Source: Paenibacillus ihuae (lineage in GTDB: Bacteria > Bacillota > Bacilli > Paenibacillales > Paenibacillaceae). From it: 38,338 nucleotides of DNA. The DNA is taken from assembly GCF_001368795.1 (NCBI RefSeq), contig NZ_LN831204.1:149216-187553 (forward strand), in the 5' to 3' direction. The position numbers were made by a program, and so were the translations under genes. Under the pieces are notes generated by a model that was not told where the DNA came from, did not search any database, and saw nothing but the letters and a program-made list of their open reading frames with translations. Shown piece after piece: positions 1 to 8,822 of this stretch; the first letter of the stretch is position 1, and every line of letters begins with the position of its first letter.

Positions 1-3000
1 TTCTCCGGACTGCACTTTGATTGCTCCGTTGGCCAAGTTAATGATACGCACTTTATAGCGTTGCTGCGGGTCTCCGTCTTCATCCTGGTAATCCCACTTA
101 ATGACCGGGGTTAGCGTACTAACCACCGTAGGACTACTAGAACTGCTGCTTGTGGGATAGATGATGTTTACTGCCGGAATCCTATTTATCACCGTAATGT
201 TTTGCGATAGCTCACGATACAATCCCAGAGAGTCTGTGACAACTTGTTTATAAGTAAAGGTACCGTTTGAACTGAACTGCTTGGTAAACTCGCTCTGCAC
301 ACTCGTCAACCCTTCTGCGCCCCCGCTCGCCTTCAGGTAGTACTTATAGCTAATGGTATCTCCATTGGGCGTGTCTGCGTCCGTAGCTGTTCCCATGATG
401 GTCAGTTTATCGGTACGGTAGATTGGAACCTGGGCAGCGTTACGGCCAGTGTCTGTCATGAGTGTAAAACCTGGAACCGGCGGATTGTCGATAATGAAGG
501 CTTTCTCATTTGATATCTCCGACCAAGAGTTCATCGAATACGCTCTTCCTAAGATTGTAAACAGTTTAAATCTTTCAAAGGTGCCATTGGGCATTTGATA
601 TTGTCTTACCGCTCCGGTACTATCTGAATTCTCAATCGTTTTAGCAAGAATGTTTTCTTTAGTATAAAATTCGAGTCTGTACTGCTCTTGAGGATCATTC
701 TCCGGATCTACATATGTCCACTTAATTAGTGGATCACCGGCTATGCTTGCATCGATGATTGTCGGACTTGCCGCTGTACCGGTCGGGGCGGTCAAGGTCA
801 TAGTCGGCGCAAAGTTCTCGTTTACCGTCACCTTCAGACTGGCAATATTTGATTTTGCGCCTATCTGATCTATGGCCCAGTGCTCAATGGTGTAAACTCC
901 GGTATGGAAGAATGTCACGTTGACTGATTTATTATTGTGCAATAGCGTAGCCTGTCCCTCACTGTCGATCACGCGCCAGTAATACTGCAAACTGCTAGTA
1001 TCCGCGCTGTCCAGATCCGTTGCTCCGGATGTATACGTTTGGGTAGTGTATTGAGTAGCCGCGGCCGGCCCCGAAATATCAGTTGTAGGAACGTGATTCA
1101 AAATTCCAAACACCCGCGTTGCATAGGCTTCCTGGCTTCCGTCCGATACATTCAGCCGCATTTCCCAGTCCTGTGAAATCGCCGCTTTGTCCGTGATTCC
1201 GAGCCCGCTAATCAGATTCCGGATGGCTACATTTTGGTTACGGTTGCTGCCGCTATAGATATAACTGCTGGTGCCCTTACGGCCATACCAGGTGTAGGAA
1301 AGTGCATCACCGTCCGCATCCGGATCTGGTGTTGTATTTTCCATCGTCACGACATCATCACGATATACTTGAGTTGGCATTGTAAATTGTGCAATTGGCT
1401 TGTTATTGATGACCGTAGCCCACTGAGAATAATAATTGGACCAGGCTCCACGGTTATCTCTAACCCGCAAAATCACCTCATAACTGCCAATGCCGTAATT
1501 GGTTAAGCTGGGAGGGATAACATAGGAACCGTAATAGTAGTAAACCTGCCCTCCATTTTTGCGGATGACCCACTCATAGGTATCCAGGTAATCGTTATCC
1601 GGATCATACGATTTATCTGTTAATGTTGTGCTTTTACGATAGCTTACATTAATAGGGTCAATAATAAAGTTGGCAACCGGAGGCAGGTTTGAGCCTGTAC
1701 CCACTACTTGTGAAGCCCAGTCGCTATAAACCCCTTTCCCTTGCGCTCCATCTATGTCTCTTACCCGCAGACGTATTTCGTATGCGTCATTTGTCGGCCG
1801 GGAACTCAGCTGCCCATCGGTCCAGACTTCATCCCCAACCTTTCGCCATTGCCATTGATGTTCAATTAGTCCCTTATTGGATGAAGTGGTGTGGTCAATG
1901 TCAAAGGAGTTGTCTGTCACTTGAATGGTGTTCCCGATCAGCCTTGCCGAGAAGAGTGCGGTTGGTTTCCGGTGAATCAAAAAAATAAGGCTGGATTGAT
2001 TGTTGCCGCTCCACAGCCGGAATTCATCAAAACGGTCATTTTTCGGATTATCCCGAACTTGAACAATTGCATTATATAATCCGGAGTACGGAAATGAGGT
2101 ATACATCGTTCCTCTCCATAGTCCTGAATCATAAATCGTGCCCATCGGATTATCAAAAAAGCTAGAATCTTGATCGTAGCGGAATCGGATACTGTACTGC
2201 GGATCGGATTCATAGTCTGAATAAGTGCTGCTTATTTCAAATGGCGAATTAATCAGATAATAGTTTTTGTTCTTCAGCTTGTTTTTAACGTTGAAGTTAA
2301 ACTGACCGCTCGCTTTATAGTTACGCCTATCTACAACCGTAACGGTCCCCGTATAACTCCCTGGCTGTAAGGAGTCGTTGATTGCATCTATGGGAATGGT
2401 AAACTGCTGCGAAGTATAGGAGTTATACACTTTTATTTTCCGGTAATACACATTAGGGATTTCAACGATTACATCTAACGCCTCATTATCCGGATCTTGC
2501 GCGTAGCCGGTAACATTAAATATGTTCTGCCCGCTTTCGTTAAGAATCGTAGCTCCGTTTTGTGTGGTCAGATTTAAGGTTGGAGGGGAGTTCACCTCCA
2601 GTTTAGCATCTGCAAAGTCAATCAATGGCCATTCACTATAACGTCCATTATATAAATTATCAGTAAAAAGAAAGACATGGCGGATCATTTTCGGATCACT
2701 GACCAATAAGCGGCCCCAACCAGCAAGTGCGGGTTGTGAATAATCCAAACTATAACTAGCCGCTGCTATGGAAAGATTTAGATGATCTTGTACTGGAGCA
2801 GGATGATAATAATCTTCACCTTTAGCAAAATCAGTCTTATAAATAAGTCCTGGCGCTGACCCGGTATACTCCTTTGTATAGTAATAAGGCGCAAACATCT
2901 CTCTCACTAAATTAGTATTCCCGCCATTCTCGGTCGACTCTTGAAAATCACCCTGAATCCAACCTTGAACATCCACGTATGGCGAAGAAGAAATACCCTT

Positions 3001-3423
3001 TTGATTCCACAAATACGGATCCTGTCCTGGCCCTCTGTCAACCGTCATCCAATAGTTAATATCTGACAAGTCATAGGTTAATACTCTTGTCACACGGTTC
3101 CATTTTATGTTGGTAACCTTGAAGCTGCTTCTATAGGCTGTTACTTTTGATTTTACATAGTAAGCCCAATACGGATCATCAGTTCGCGCTGTCCACGAAT
3201 TAAAGACAGGTGCCCGCCAATCATCTGGCATTGTGATAGTTCCACTGAAAGCAGGAATTTCCACGTCCATATAATTTACATAAGTTGTATCTAATGCAGA
3301 AGCTTCATCTTGCTTTAAAGCAGATATAAGGCTGAATAATAACACAAAACATAAGGTAATTTTAGTGTGCTTAATAATCAGGCTCTTTTTAGAAGCCTTG
3401 GAAGCGAAAAGGATGAATTTCAT
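1..3423 (-). CDS. Large secreted surface protein with repeated PKD/Ig-like modules (C-terminus beyond the window)
   Basis: Open frame of 1141 codons starting at ATG 3423 behind GGGAGGATCAC and still open at base 1, so the C-terminus is missing. The N-terminus has a basic stretch and a hydrophobic core (residues ~20-36, ending near ISALKQDEASA), consistent with a signal peptide. An N-terminal region of about 260 residues rich in Tyr and Trp (for example DLSDINYWMTVD) is followed by several beta-sandwich-type modules. These carry PKD-like motifs such as DPDNDYLDTYEWV, DPDADGDALSYTW and DEDGDPQQRYKV, and inter-domain segments like VINNKPIAQFTMP. The start lies 15 bp after the stop of the preceding 754-aa secreted protein, so the two are probably co-transcribed at the distal end of the pilus operon. 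I infer a cell-surface adhesin or pilus-associated protein; enzymatic activity is not evident. No LPXTG motif can be assessed because the C-terminus is absent. Confidence 0.85.
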   Translation of the reverse strand, partial: MKFILFASKASKKSLIIKHTKITLCFVLLFSLISALKQDEASALDTTYVNYMDVEIPAFSGTITMPDDWRAPVFNSWTARTDDPYWAYYVKSKVTAYRSSFKVTNIKWNRVTRVLTYDLSDINYWMTVDRGPGQDPYLWNQKGISSSPYVDVQGWIQGDFQESTENGGNTNLVREMFAPYYYTKEYTGSAPGLIYKTDFAKGEDYYHPAPVQDHLNLSIAAASYSLDYSQPALAGWGRLLVSDPKMIRHVFLFTDNLYNGRYSEWPLIDFADAKLEVNSPPTLNLTTQNGATILNESGQNIFNVTGYAQDPDNEALDVIVEIPNVYYRKIKVYNSYTSQQFTIPIDAINDSLQPGSYTGTVTVVDRRNYKASGQFNFNVKNKLKNKNYYLINSPFEISSTYSDYESDPQYSIRFRYDQDSSFFDNPMGTIYDSGLWRGTMYTSFPYSGLYNAIVQVRDNPKNDRFDEFRLWSGNNQSSLIFLIHRKPTALFSARLIGNTIQVTDNSFDIDHTTSSNKGLIEHQWQWRKVGDEVWTDGQLSSRPTNDAYEIRLRVRDIDGAQGKGVYSDWASQVVGTGSNLPPVANFIIDPINVSYRKSTTLTDKSYDPDNDYLDTYEWVIRKNGGQVYYYYGSYVIPPSLTNYGIGSYEVILRVRDNRGAWSNYYSQWATVINNKPIAQFTMPTQVYRDDVVTMENTTPDPDADGDALSYTWYGRKGTSSYIYSGSNRNQNVAIRNLISGLGITDKAAISQDWEMRLNVSDGSQEAYATRVFGILNHVPTTDISGPAAATQYTTQTYTSGATDLDSADTSSLQYYWRVIDSEGQATLLHNNKSVNVTFFHTGVYTIEHWAIDQIGAKSNIASLKVTVNENFAPTMTLTAPTGTAASPTIIDASIAGDPLIKWTYVDPENDPQEQYRLEFYTKENILAKTIENSDSTGAVRQYQMPNGTFERFKLFTILGRAYSMNSWSEISNEKAFIIDNPPVPGFTLMTDTGRNAAQVPIYRTDKLTIMGTATDADTPNGDTISYKYYLKASGGAEGLTSVQSEFTKQFSSNGTFTYKQVVTDSLGLYRELSQNITVINRIPAVNIIYPTSSSSSSPTVVSTLTPVIKWDYQDEDGDPQQRYKVRIINLANGAIKVQSGE

Positions 3424-3438
3424 GTGATCCTCCCTCTT

Positions 3439-5703
3439 TTACCATGACCAATCCGATAATGGAGGACGATTCAGAACTGTAACGATTCGTTCAGTCACAT
3501 TCTGGGTCGCTGTATCCGCAGATTTACGATCATTTACTGTGACAAATTCATCTATTGTCGGTTGGCCAAACTCTTCTTTCGTTGTTAGACGAATTTCGTA
3601 ACGTCCCACCTCGGTTGGATAGAAATTAATTCGATCCTGATTTCCGTTATTCATGAGCACCCATGCTTCTTCAGCATAGTTTCCATCGTTGTCTGAATCA
3701 TATCTATACTCCCACACTCGCTTTGCTAAATAATCATAGTCAGGAGATATGGATAGGTCATCTAGAGTTACACTTGCCTTGTTCCCATTCGATGGATCCC
3801 GGTACACAGTATTTGGCATGGAGATATAGGGTACAGGGGCTTGGTCCGGCTGGACGGTAAAGTTGATCGCTTTCGTTGCCGAATAGCCCGCAGTATTTTC
3901 CACATACAGGGTGGCTTTATACTGTCCTGCGACTTTAATCAAAATGTCTGCATTGTCTGTCCCAGATAAGCTTCCACTGTACTTTATATCTGCATTTGTC
4001 CCTCCGGAAACTGCAGAAACCGTAAACTTTGTTTTACCTGGAATCATCGGAAAATCGTCTGCAACATTCTTACTGGCATTGTGCAGTGTTATTTTTCGAT
4101 TTTCTTTTAACGTCCCAAGAACCTGTAACTTGGCAGCCGGCGCTGGTGCTACCACCTTAATATCTCGGGATGTCGTTGCTGTGAGTCCAGAATTATCAAC
4201 CACAGTGAGCGTGATAGTCTGAGTGGTATCAATGGAATCCAGGTCGTAACGGGTATCACTCGATTTGCCGTATAAAGCATCTTGTACATTAGGATGCTGC
4301 CAGGTATATTTAACGATCGTTCCATCCGGATCGAAGGAGTCTGCTCCTGATACGATAAACCTTTCACCGGCTACAACTTGGTCTGGCATTGATATTCTTG
4401 CTTGTGGTGGTTTAACATTTGATGGCGTTGGAGTAGGTGTAGCAGTTGGAGGCGGTGTTGAACTACCATTATATGTACCAGCACTGGATGTGAAAGACTG
4501 CGTTAAGCTACTTATTGTCCCATCTGCTGTCACAATTGGCTTGGTGAAGCGAACGACAACTGACAATGTATAATCCTGTTTAAAGCTACTGGCCGCTGTC
4601 TTTGCCTTCGGAATCTTGAAATCAAAGGTCTGTGTACTGGTTAAAACCTTGCTATAATCCTTCTTCGTCAACAGGCTGCTATCATTCCCAGTTTCCTTAG
4701 CGTAGAATACCCACTCCTGGATGTTTGAGGTATCCGTGTAGGCGCTTAGGAGCCCCTTCAAGGAAAGAGTGACCGGAATATCACTGCCGGTCGCCCGAGT
4801 CGGGTTTGGATTTGGCTTAAGTAGTTGCACTTCACCGGTTAAAGTTGGTTCAGTTGGTAATGTATAGTCAAAGGTTACAGTACCCCCATAGGAATAGGTG
4901 GGTAAATTGGCAGACGCAGTATAGTAATACTTAACACCAGCCTCATAAAACCTTCCCATTGCTGGATAAACAACAGGAGGACTTGCAGTTTCTGTTACAT
5001 CTTTCCATCCAGTTTTATCATCAGTCGCAATAGGAATTTGATAAGCTATTACTAATTTCTTCCCTTTTGGGTAAGCATTCTCCACCCATGCGGCTGTATC
5101 CGTTATTGTAACTTCGATAGAATTTTGATCAACGTACTTTTCGTCAACTGGTTCCATACTCAACGTTTTCCAGAAACGGCCAACGGTTGATTGATTTCCG
5201 GCCGCATTTACTGTAACTTTTGGGACCCTTTCTGAAGGATAGGCGGAGTCTGGTGCTGGTAGATCCTTTTTAGTCATCGTATCCGTACTTGGGCTGTAAT
5301 CGTTTATCTGCCAAGTGCGACCATCAGCATACCGCCAAATGCTATTGCCGATTGAAGATTCAAATTTGTATTGTCCATTATACAGACCTTTTACTTGAAC
5401 CGTTTTGCTTGCTTCAACACCTTTCAAACTAAGTTTAATCTTACCATTACTGATCTGTAATGAATTCACAGCATTCGTGCCGCTATACTTTAGAGTGCTT
5501 AGGTTTATGGAGGAAGCATTTACACCCGACGGTAAGTCAAGTGTAAATGCTTTTGCGCTGTTATCATCTCCAACAAGTCCTGAAGAAATAGGAACCGAAA
5601 CTGTTCCTGATTGATTTCCTGATCCAGCAGCTAACGCAGTTTGTGAAAACAGACTAGATGCAATAAGAAGTCCAGTGACAAGGAGTGATGCTAAACTTCT
5701 CAT
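3439..5703 (-). CDS. Secreted protein with PKD domain and Pro/Thr linker
   Basis: 754 aa. Residues 1-26 form a typical signal peptide (MRSLASLLVTGLLIASSLFS, then QTALAAG). A beta-rich region to about residue 415 contains the motif GVKYYYTASANLPTYSYGGT. A Pro/Thr linker (PPPTATPTPTPS) follows, then a PKD domain (~430-515) with the typical core SFDPDGTIVKYTWQH, and two further Ig/PKD-like modules. The ATG overlaps the TGA of the upstream 216-aa gene as ATGA, indicating translational coupling. The last residues are NRPPLSDWSW, which resembles the first strand of another PKD module, so the protein may be truncated relative to an ancestor. Role: probably an exported partner or substrate of the pilus system and of the still larger protein downstream. 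From memory, similar proteins accompany CpaF/TadB-type clusters in Paenibacillus; I could not verify this. Confidence 0.85.
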   Translation of the reverse strand: MRSLASLLVTGLLIASSLFSQTALAAGSGNQSGTVSVPISSGLVGDDNSAKAFTLDLPSGVNASSINLSTLKYSGTNAVNSLQISNGKIKLSLKGVEASKTVQVKGLYNGQYKFESSIGNSIWRYADGRTWQINDYSPSTDTMTKKDLPAPDSAYPSERVPKVTVNAAGNQSTVGRFWKTLSMEPVDEKYVDQNSIEVTITDTAAWVENAYPKGKKLVIAYQIPIATDDKTGWKDVTETASPPVVYPAMGRFYEAGVKYYYTASANLPTYSYGGTVTFDYTLPTEPTLTGEVQLLKPNPNPTRATGSDIPVTLSLKGLLSAYTDTSNIQEWVFYAKETGNDSSLLTKKDYSKVLTSTQTFDFKIPKAKTAASSFKQDYTLSVVVRFTKPIVTADGTISSLTQSFTSSAGTYNGSSTPPPTATPTPTPSNVKPPQARISMPDQVVAGERFIVSGADSFDPDGTIVKYTWQHPNVQDALYGKSSDTRYDLDSIDTTQTITLTVVDNSGLTATTSRDIKVVAPAPAAKLQVLGTLKENRKITLHNASKNVADDFPMIPGKTKFTVSAVSGGTNADIKYSGSLSGTDNADILIKVAGQYKATLYVENTAGYSATKAINFTVQPDQAPVPYISMPNTVYRDPSNGNKASVTLDDLSISPDYDYLAKRVWEYRYDSDNDGNYAEEAWVLMNNGNQDRINFYPTEVGRYEIRLTTKEEFGQPTIDEFVTVNDRKSADTATQNVTERIVTVLNRPPLSDWSW

Positions 5704-6350
5704 TTCCCTACACCGTCCGGATCTACAAGATAGAGAGTCTTCAAATTATTTTGATTTGCAAGCGTTACAAAGAAATACCTTGGCTCAACTTTAACGTAAT
5801 AGGCCTCGTAAGTAGTAAGAGATTGATTCGGCTTCAATACAAAATAACCAAGGAGATCTTTGCTATTAACTGGATGTTTTGGGTCACCTGGAGATAGGAG
5901 AGTTGTGTCACCATTATTTAGGGCATGATCGACCGCCACTGTCCATTTCCGACTAAGATCTTGCATATCTCTACGAATTGTCCGGGCGGTTTTATTAGTT
6001 ATAGTAATTTTAGTCCATACCAAATACTTTGCTTTTGGATACAAATTAAGCGGTAAGAACTTATATGTTTTCCAAATATTTCGGGCATCTTTCGAGTTAA
6101 CATCATAGATCATTACCTTATGCAGAGTATAAGACAGACCATCTGCAGTGATTGTAGCAGGTAAGTTTTGAGTTTTTGTCATACCATAATTAATAAAGTT
6201 GTCGGTCATGACAGGAGCTGCCGAAGGCTTAACTGTTGCTGCCGGCTTAGGCGTTGCAGTAGCCGCTGCACCTGCAGATCCCACTTGTCCTAAAGCTGCA
6301 CCAGAAAGCATTGCAGCAGCCAAACCTACTTTAATAATAGTCTTTTTCAT
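5700..6350 (-). CDS. Small secreted protein of unknown function
   Basis: 216 aa with a clear signal peptide (MKKTIIKVGLAAAMLSGAAL, cleavage probably after AGA or AAA) and a low-complexity Ala/Pro/Thr segment (residues ~30-47, TPKPAATVKPSAAP) resembling a cell-wall-spanning linker. The remaining ~165 residues form a globular domain rich in Tyr, Asn and Lys that I do not recognise. The start has a strong ribosome binding site (AAAGGAGAGATATTAA). It overlaps the next gene by ATGA and is preceded by a 170-bp gap with a plausible promoter, so it may head a sub-operon with the two large surface proteins. I infer an extracellular accessory protein of the pilus or adhesin set. It has no catalytic motif that I can see. 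Confidence 0.8.
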   Translation of the reverse strand: MKKTIIKVGLAAAMLSGAALGQVGSAGAAATATPKPAATVKPSAAPVMTDNFINYGMTKTQNLPATITADGLSYTLHKVMIYDVNSKDARNIWKTYKFLPLNLYPKAKYLVWTKITITNKTARTIRRDMQDLSRKWTVAVDHALNNGDTTLLSPGDPKHPVNSKDLLGYFVLKPNQSLTTYEAYYVKVEPRYFFVTLANQNNLKTLYLVDPDGVGK

Positions 6351-6447
6351 TTAATATCTCTCCTTTGATAAAATTACTTAGTAGTTAATATTAGGCTCGT
6401 AATCTATGTATAAAATAACGAGCACCGATACTCATATATATATTAGT

Positions 6448-6478
6448 TACTATATATATAGTATATCATGGCGCTCAA
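6448..6478 (-). promoter_or_regulatory. Candidate promoter and 16-bp palindrome before the secreted-protein genes
   Basis: On the minus strand TTGAGC (6473-6478) and TATAGT (6449-6454) are 18 bp apart. The -10 sits inside the perfect palindrome TACTATATATATAGTA (6448-6463). A dyad over the -10 suggests a repressor site. The core TATRTTAATTA found at other promoters in this window is not present here. Confidence 0.4.
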
Positions 6479-6520
6479 ATCCAACCTAATATTTTCCTCT
6501 TATTTTCTTTCGCAATAACA

Positions 6521-7015
6521 TTATTTATTTTCCTTATATTCATAAATAGCCGGCACACGGATAGCTTGTGGAACTCTAGATCGGGCAATTAGCACTGGAT
6601 GTTTAGTCTCTATAACAGCAACAACAGCTGGACCGGAGAGATATTTAGTGATTCCATATTGTGCATCTTCATATAATATCGGAAACACCGTGTTCGAATC
6701 GTCTAGTATTCGAAAATCAACAATTTTCACACTAGCATTCAATCGACTTCCGGCAAGGGGAGTCAAATTTGCATCTAACCCCAGATTTCCTTCCAGTGTA
6801 TCCTTAAACGTTTCCAATGCCCAATTTGGATCTATTATAATGTTCCCTTGTCCCAAAGCAATCATATCTAGCTCCTGAGACGCATCATGTACCGCCATAT
6901 TATTTGCATCTTTCAAAAGGGAGCGGGTAATATCCCACTCTTGGTTCTGAACCTGAAAGAACATAGTAGATGTAAAGATAAGCAATACAAATACTAACTT
7001 AATCAAAAAATCCAT
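6521..7015 (-). CDS. TadE-like minor pseudopilin / pilus assembly protein
   Basis: 164 aa with an N-terminal hydrophobic helix (residues ~2-22, MDFLIKLVFVLLIFTSTMFF) followed by a polar helix and a beta-rich extracytoplasmic domain. The segment LLKDANNMAVHDASQELDMIA resembles the region after the membrane helix in TadE-like or archaellar-type pseudopilins, where an alpha-helical stalk continues from the hydrophobic segment. It starts at ATG behind GAAGGAGATCTATACT, 14 bp after the similar 126-aa gene, at the end of the tad gene series. I infer a minor pilin or pilus-tip component. No prepilin-peptidase site (Gly before a Glu+5 segment) is visible, so processing is unclear. Family assignment is from architecture and context only. 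Confidence 0.6.
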   Translation of the reverse strand: MDFLIKLVFVLLIFTSTMFFQVQNQEWDITRSLLKDANNMAVHDASQELDMIALGQGNIIIDPNWALETFKDTLEGNLGLDANLTPLAGSRLNASVKIVDFRILDDSNTVFPILYEDAQYGITKYLSGPAVVAVIETKHPVLIARSRVPQAIRVPAIYEYKENK

Positions 7016-7029
7016 AGTATAGATCTCCT

Positions 7030-7410
7030 TCAGTCCAGATATTCACTCATGATCGATCCATGACCGTAATATTGTGTTGGCTGCGCGACTTGACCAAAGG
7101 TATACGGAAACATATTGATTCTTGGTGCTCGAATATATACATCGAGACGAGTCTGACGATCCTGAATAGTTGTGGTCGAACTTGTGATTTCAATGTCTGT
7201 AGCTGCAAAACCCAAACGTTCAAGGTTCCTGGTGACTTCACTTCGGAGAGTTGAAGTCACCATCCCCTCGGTAGCCGCCTTTTGAGCCAGGTATGATGTG
7301 TTCGCTTTTACTTGCAGATCCATTAAATAATCTATGTAAGAAAATATAGGCTGCAATATAATGAACAACGCAAACCACAAGAACAACGCCCGGAGGATGG
7401 TTTCCTTCAT
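7030..7410 (-). CDS. TadE-like minor pseudopilin
   Basis: 126 aa. An N-terminal transmembrane helix (residues ~6-27, ILRALFLWFALFIILQPIFS) is followed by a helix of the type seen in TadE/pseudopilins (NTSYLAQKAATEGMVTSTLR) and a short beta domain. Start ATG 7410 has a good ribosome binding site (AAAGGAGATAAGTAGA). It lies between the two tiny pilin-like genes and the 164-aa pseudopilin, with gaps of about 15 bp, in the same operon as TadA/B/C. It probably joins the pilus or its assembly platform on the outer face of the membrane. Sequence similarity to TadE is weak; the call rests mostly on topology, size and position. Confidence 0.6.
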   Translation of the reverse strand: MKETILRALFLWFALFIILQPIFSYIDYLMDLQVKANTSYLAQKAATEGMVTSTLRSEVTRNLERLGFAATDIEITSSTTTIQDRQTRLDVYIRAPRINMFPYTFGQVAQPTQYYGHGSIMSEYLD

Positions 7411-7425
7411 TTCTACTTATCTCCT

Positions 7426-7566
7426 TTAATAGCTTTCTACTTTTTTCACTTCGGTGATGATGTTATCTTGTCCGGTCCCAATCCAGTTCGTGGCCGCGGT
7501 TATAAATATGCCAGCGATCAGCAGACCTATGGCCAAATAAATCGCATTAGTAACTGTTTTATTCAT
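7426..7566 (-). CDS. 46-aa Flp-pilin-like membrane peptide
   Basis: Starts MNKTVTNAIYLAIGLLIAGI and ends VKKVESY. It has one hydrophobic helix (residues ~9-26) followed by a short polar tail. It begins 7 bp after the stop of the 64-aa gene and has no good Shine-Dalgarno sequence, so translation may depend on coupling. The first residues MN(K/Q)TV(T/S)(N/K)A match the start of the 64-aa neighbour, so the two are probably paralogues. Size and topology fit a Flp-type major pilin or a T4SS-like small subunit, but the canonical Flp processing motif (G/XXXXEY) is absent. Confidence 0.6.
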   Translation of the reverse strand: MNKTVTNAIYLAIGLLIAGIFITAATNWIGTGQDNIITEVKKVESY

Positions 7567-7573
7567 TGTTTTT

Positions 7574-7768
7574 TTAAGCCACTTCATTTATAAGCTGGCC
7601 AATAGCCGGCTCATGCTGCTGGATAATATAGCTTGTAGGAATTACAGGTGGGTTAGAAGTTGAGTTCGTCACGGTAGTTCTCACATAAGGGACAAGTACG
7701 GCAATAGCAATAATAATGCAAAGTAACGTAACGACTAACCAGAATGCTTTAGATACAGTTTGATTCAT
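7574..7768 (-). CDS. 64-aa Flp-pilin-like membrane peptide
   Basis: The frame can be read from GTG 7849 (91 aa), but the internal ATG 7768 has a much better ribosome binding site (GAGGAG, 8 nt upstream), and the extra 27 residues are highly charged. From this start the peptide reads MNQTVSKAFWLVVTLLCIII, with a single hydrophobic helix (~8-27) and a 35-residue tail (TSNPPVIPTSYIIQQ). The beginning is similar to the 46-aa gene directly downstream. Lying between tadC and the TadE-like genes, it is a good candidate for a pilin or scaffold subunit. No prepilin-peptidase motif is seen. Confidence 0.6.
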   Translation of the reverse strand: MNQTVSKAFWLVVTLLCIIIAIAVLVPYVRTTVTNSTSNPPVIPTSYIIQQHEPAIGQLINEVA

Positions 7769-7924
7769 GAGTATATTCTCCTCTATTGGTTGATTTTGAT
7801 TTTTATTTTCAAGTTCTTCTTTTGTACTTTTCGTTTTTTCCACCTTCACATCCTAACCACCTCTTTCGTACACTTGTATCTCACCCTCTCCTTTTAATAT
7901 ATGGATGGATCCTACAAAACTAAT

Positions 7925-8794
7925 TTATTGATATAAACTCACTCCGTTAAACTGGCTTTTAATCAGCATTACATACATGAGTGATAAGCTTACAATCATG
8001 ATGAATGTCGTTACTGAAGGTACCAGGGTCACGAAAGTGGAGATACTACCGATACTGGACCATTTCCGTTCATAGTTATCTGCTGAAATTTTGGCAATTA
8101 TCTTGCTCTGCATATTTAGGTACGCCAAAACGTCCTCGTCTTCTTCCATGCTTTCAGTTGAGAGTAATATACTCCGGAAATCTGCAATGAATTGATGTTC
8201 CTTGGGGAACTGGCCGCAGAACCAATCTATTGCCTTTTCAGTCCCTTCTTCGACGGCGAGTTCAGCGAGTTGATACAAATCCTGACGAATGTATTGAAAG
8301 TGAATGGCAACCTCCACGCAGTAAGCACCAAATTCCGTATGTCCTCTTTTTTTCATACGATTGTTCTCATATAGTCTGAGGAATGAAATTAATTCTCCAT
8401 CCTTTTTCATGATATTGGTCTTATATATACGCCTTAATATAGCCCCTAATGGCGCATACCTTGCACTGCTGGCAGCCAGTAGAATGCCCGCTGCAATCAG
8501 AAAGTCCATTGGATTTAATGGATTGCCTCGAATAAAATCAATCGTGAGTTGGACTGCCAAATAAAGAATGGTTGCTCCAAAACGAAACAAATTCACATTA
8601 CCCGAAGTAGTCGGTACCCCGGCATCAGCAAGAAGGTTCTGAAGCTTTTCCGACTGCAGACGTTGACGGACACTTTGAAGCGTTAATTGTTTGCGGAACC
8701 GTTCATTGACATCTCTCTTTCCGCTAGTTAGAAAAACGACAAATGATAAGTATGCAATTCCAACAACAGAGAGAATTATAAACACCTTCTCCAT
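7925..8794 (-). CDS. TadC-like type II secretion F-family membrane protein
   Basis: 289 aa starting at ATG behind GGGAGGTTACC. Hydrophobic segments at residues ~4-22, ~70-110 and ~258-283 flank a cytoplasmic domain with the helical T2SSF-type segment EFGAYCVEVAIHFQYIRQDL and, further on, STESMEEDEDVLAYLNMQSK. This is the arrangement of the paired TadB/TadC platform proteins of Flp pili. The family forms the inner-membrane platform that couples the CpaF/TadA ATPase to pilin extrusion. It is 28 bp downstream of the tadB-like gene. TadC assignment follows from the order tadA-tadB-tadC; as a T2SSF protein it is fairly secure, and the exact subtype less so. Confidence 0.75.
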   Translation of the reverse strand: MEKVFIILSVVGIAYLSFVVFLTSGKRDVNERFRKQLTLQSVRQRLQSEKLQNLLADAGVPTTSGNVNLFRFGATILYLAVQLTIDFIRGNPLNPMDFLIAAGILLAASSARYAPLGAILRRIYKTNIMKKDGELISFLRLYENNRMKKRGHTEFGAYCVEVAIHFQYIRQDLYQLAELAVEEGTEKAIDWFCGQFPKEHQFIADFRSILLSTESMEEDEDVLAYLNMQSKIIAKISADNYERKWSSIGSISTFVTLVPSVTTFIMIVSLSLMYVMLIKSQFNGVSLYQ

Positions 8795-8822
8795 GGTAAC
8801 CTCCCTTTTCTAATAATTGACC

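Noticed and set aside
6441..6470. AT-rich palindromic sequence as a further copy of the shared regulatory element
   Set aside because: It lacks the core TATRTTAATTA and the conserved AATAC flank; treated as a separate candidate operator.
7574..7849. Longer 91-aa version of the pilin-like gene from GTG
   Set aside because: The internal ATG has a strong GAGGAG site and matches the start of its paralogue; the GTG has only a poorly spaced one.
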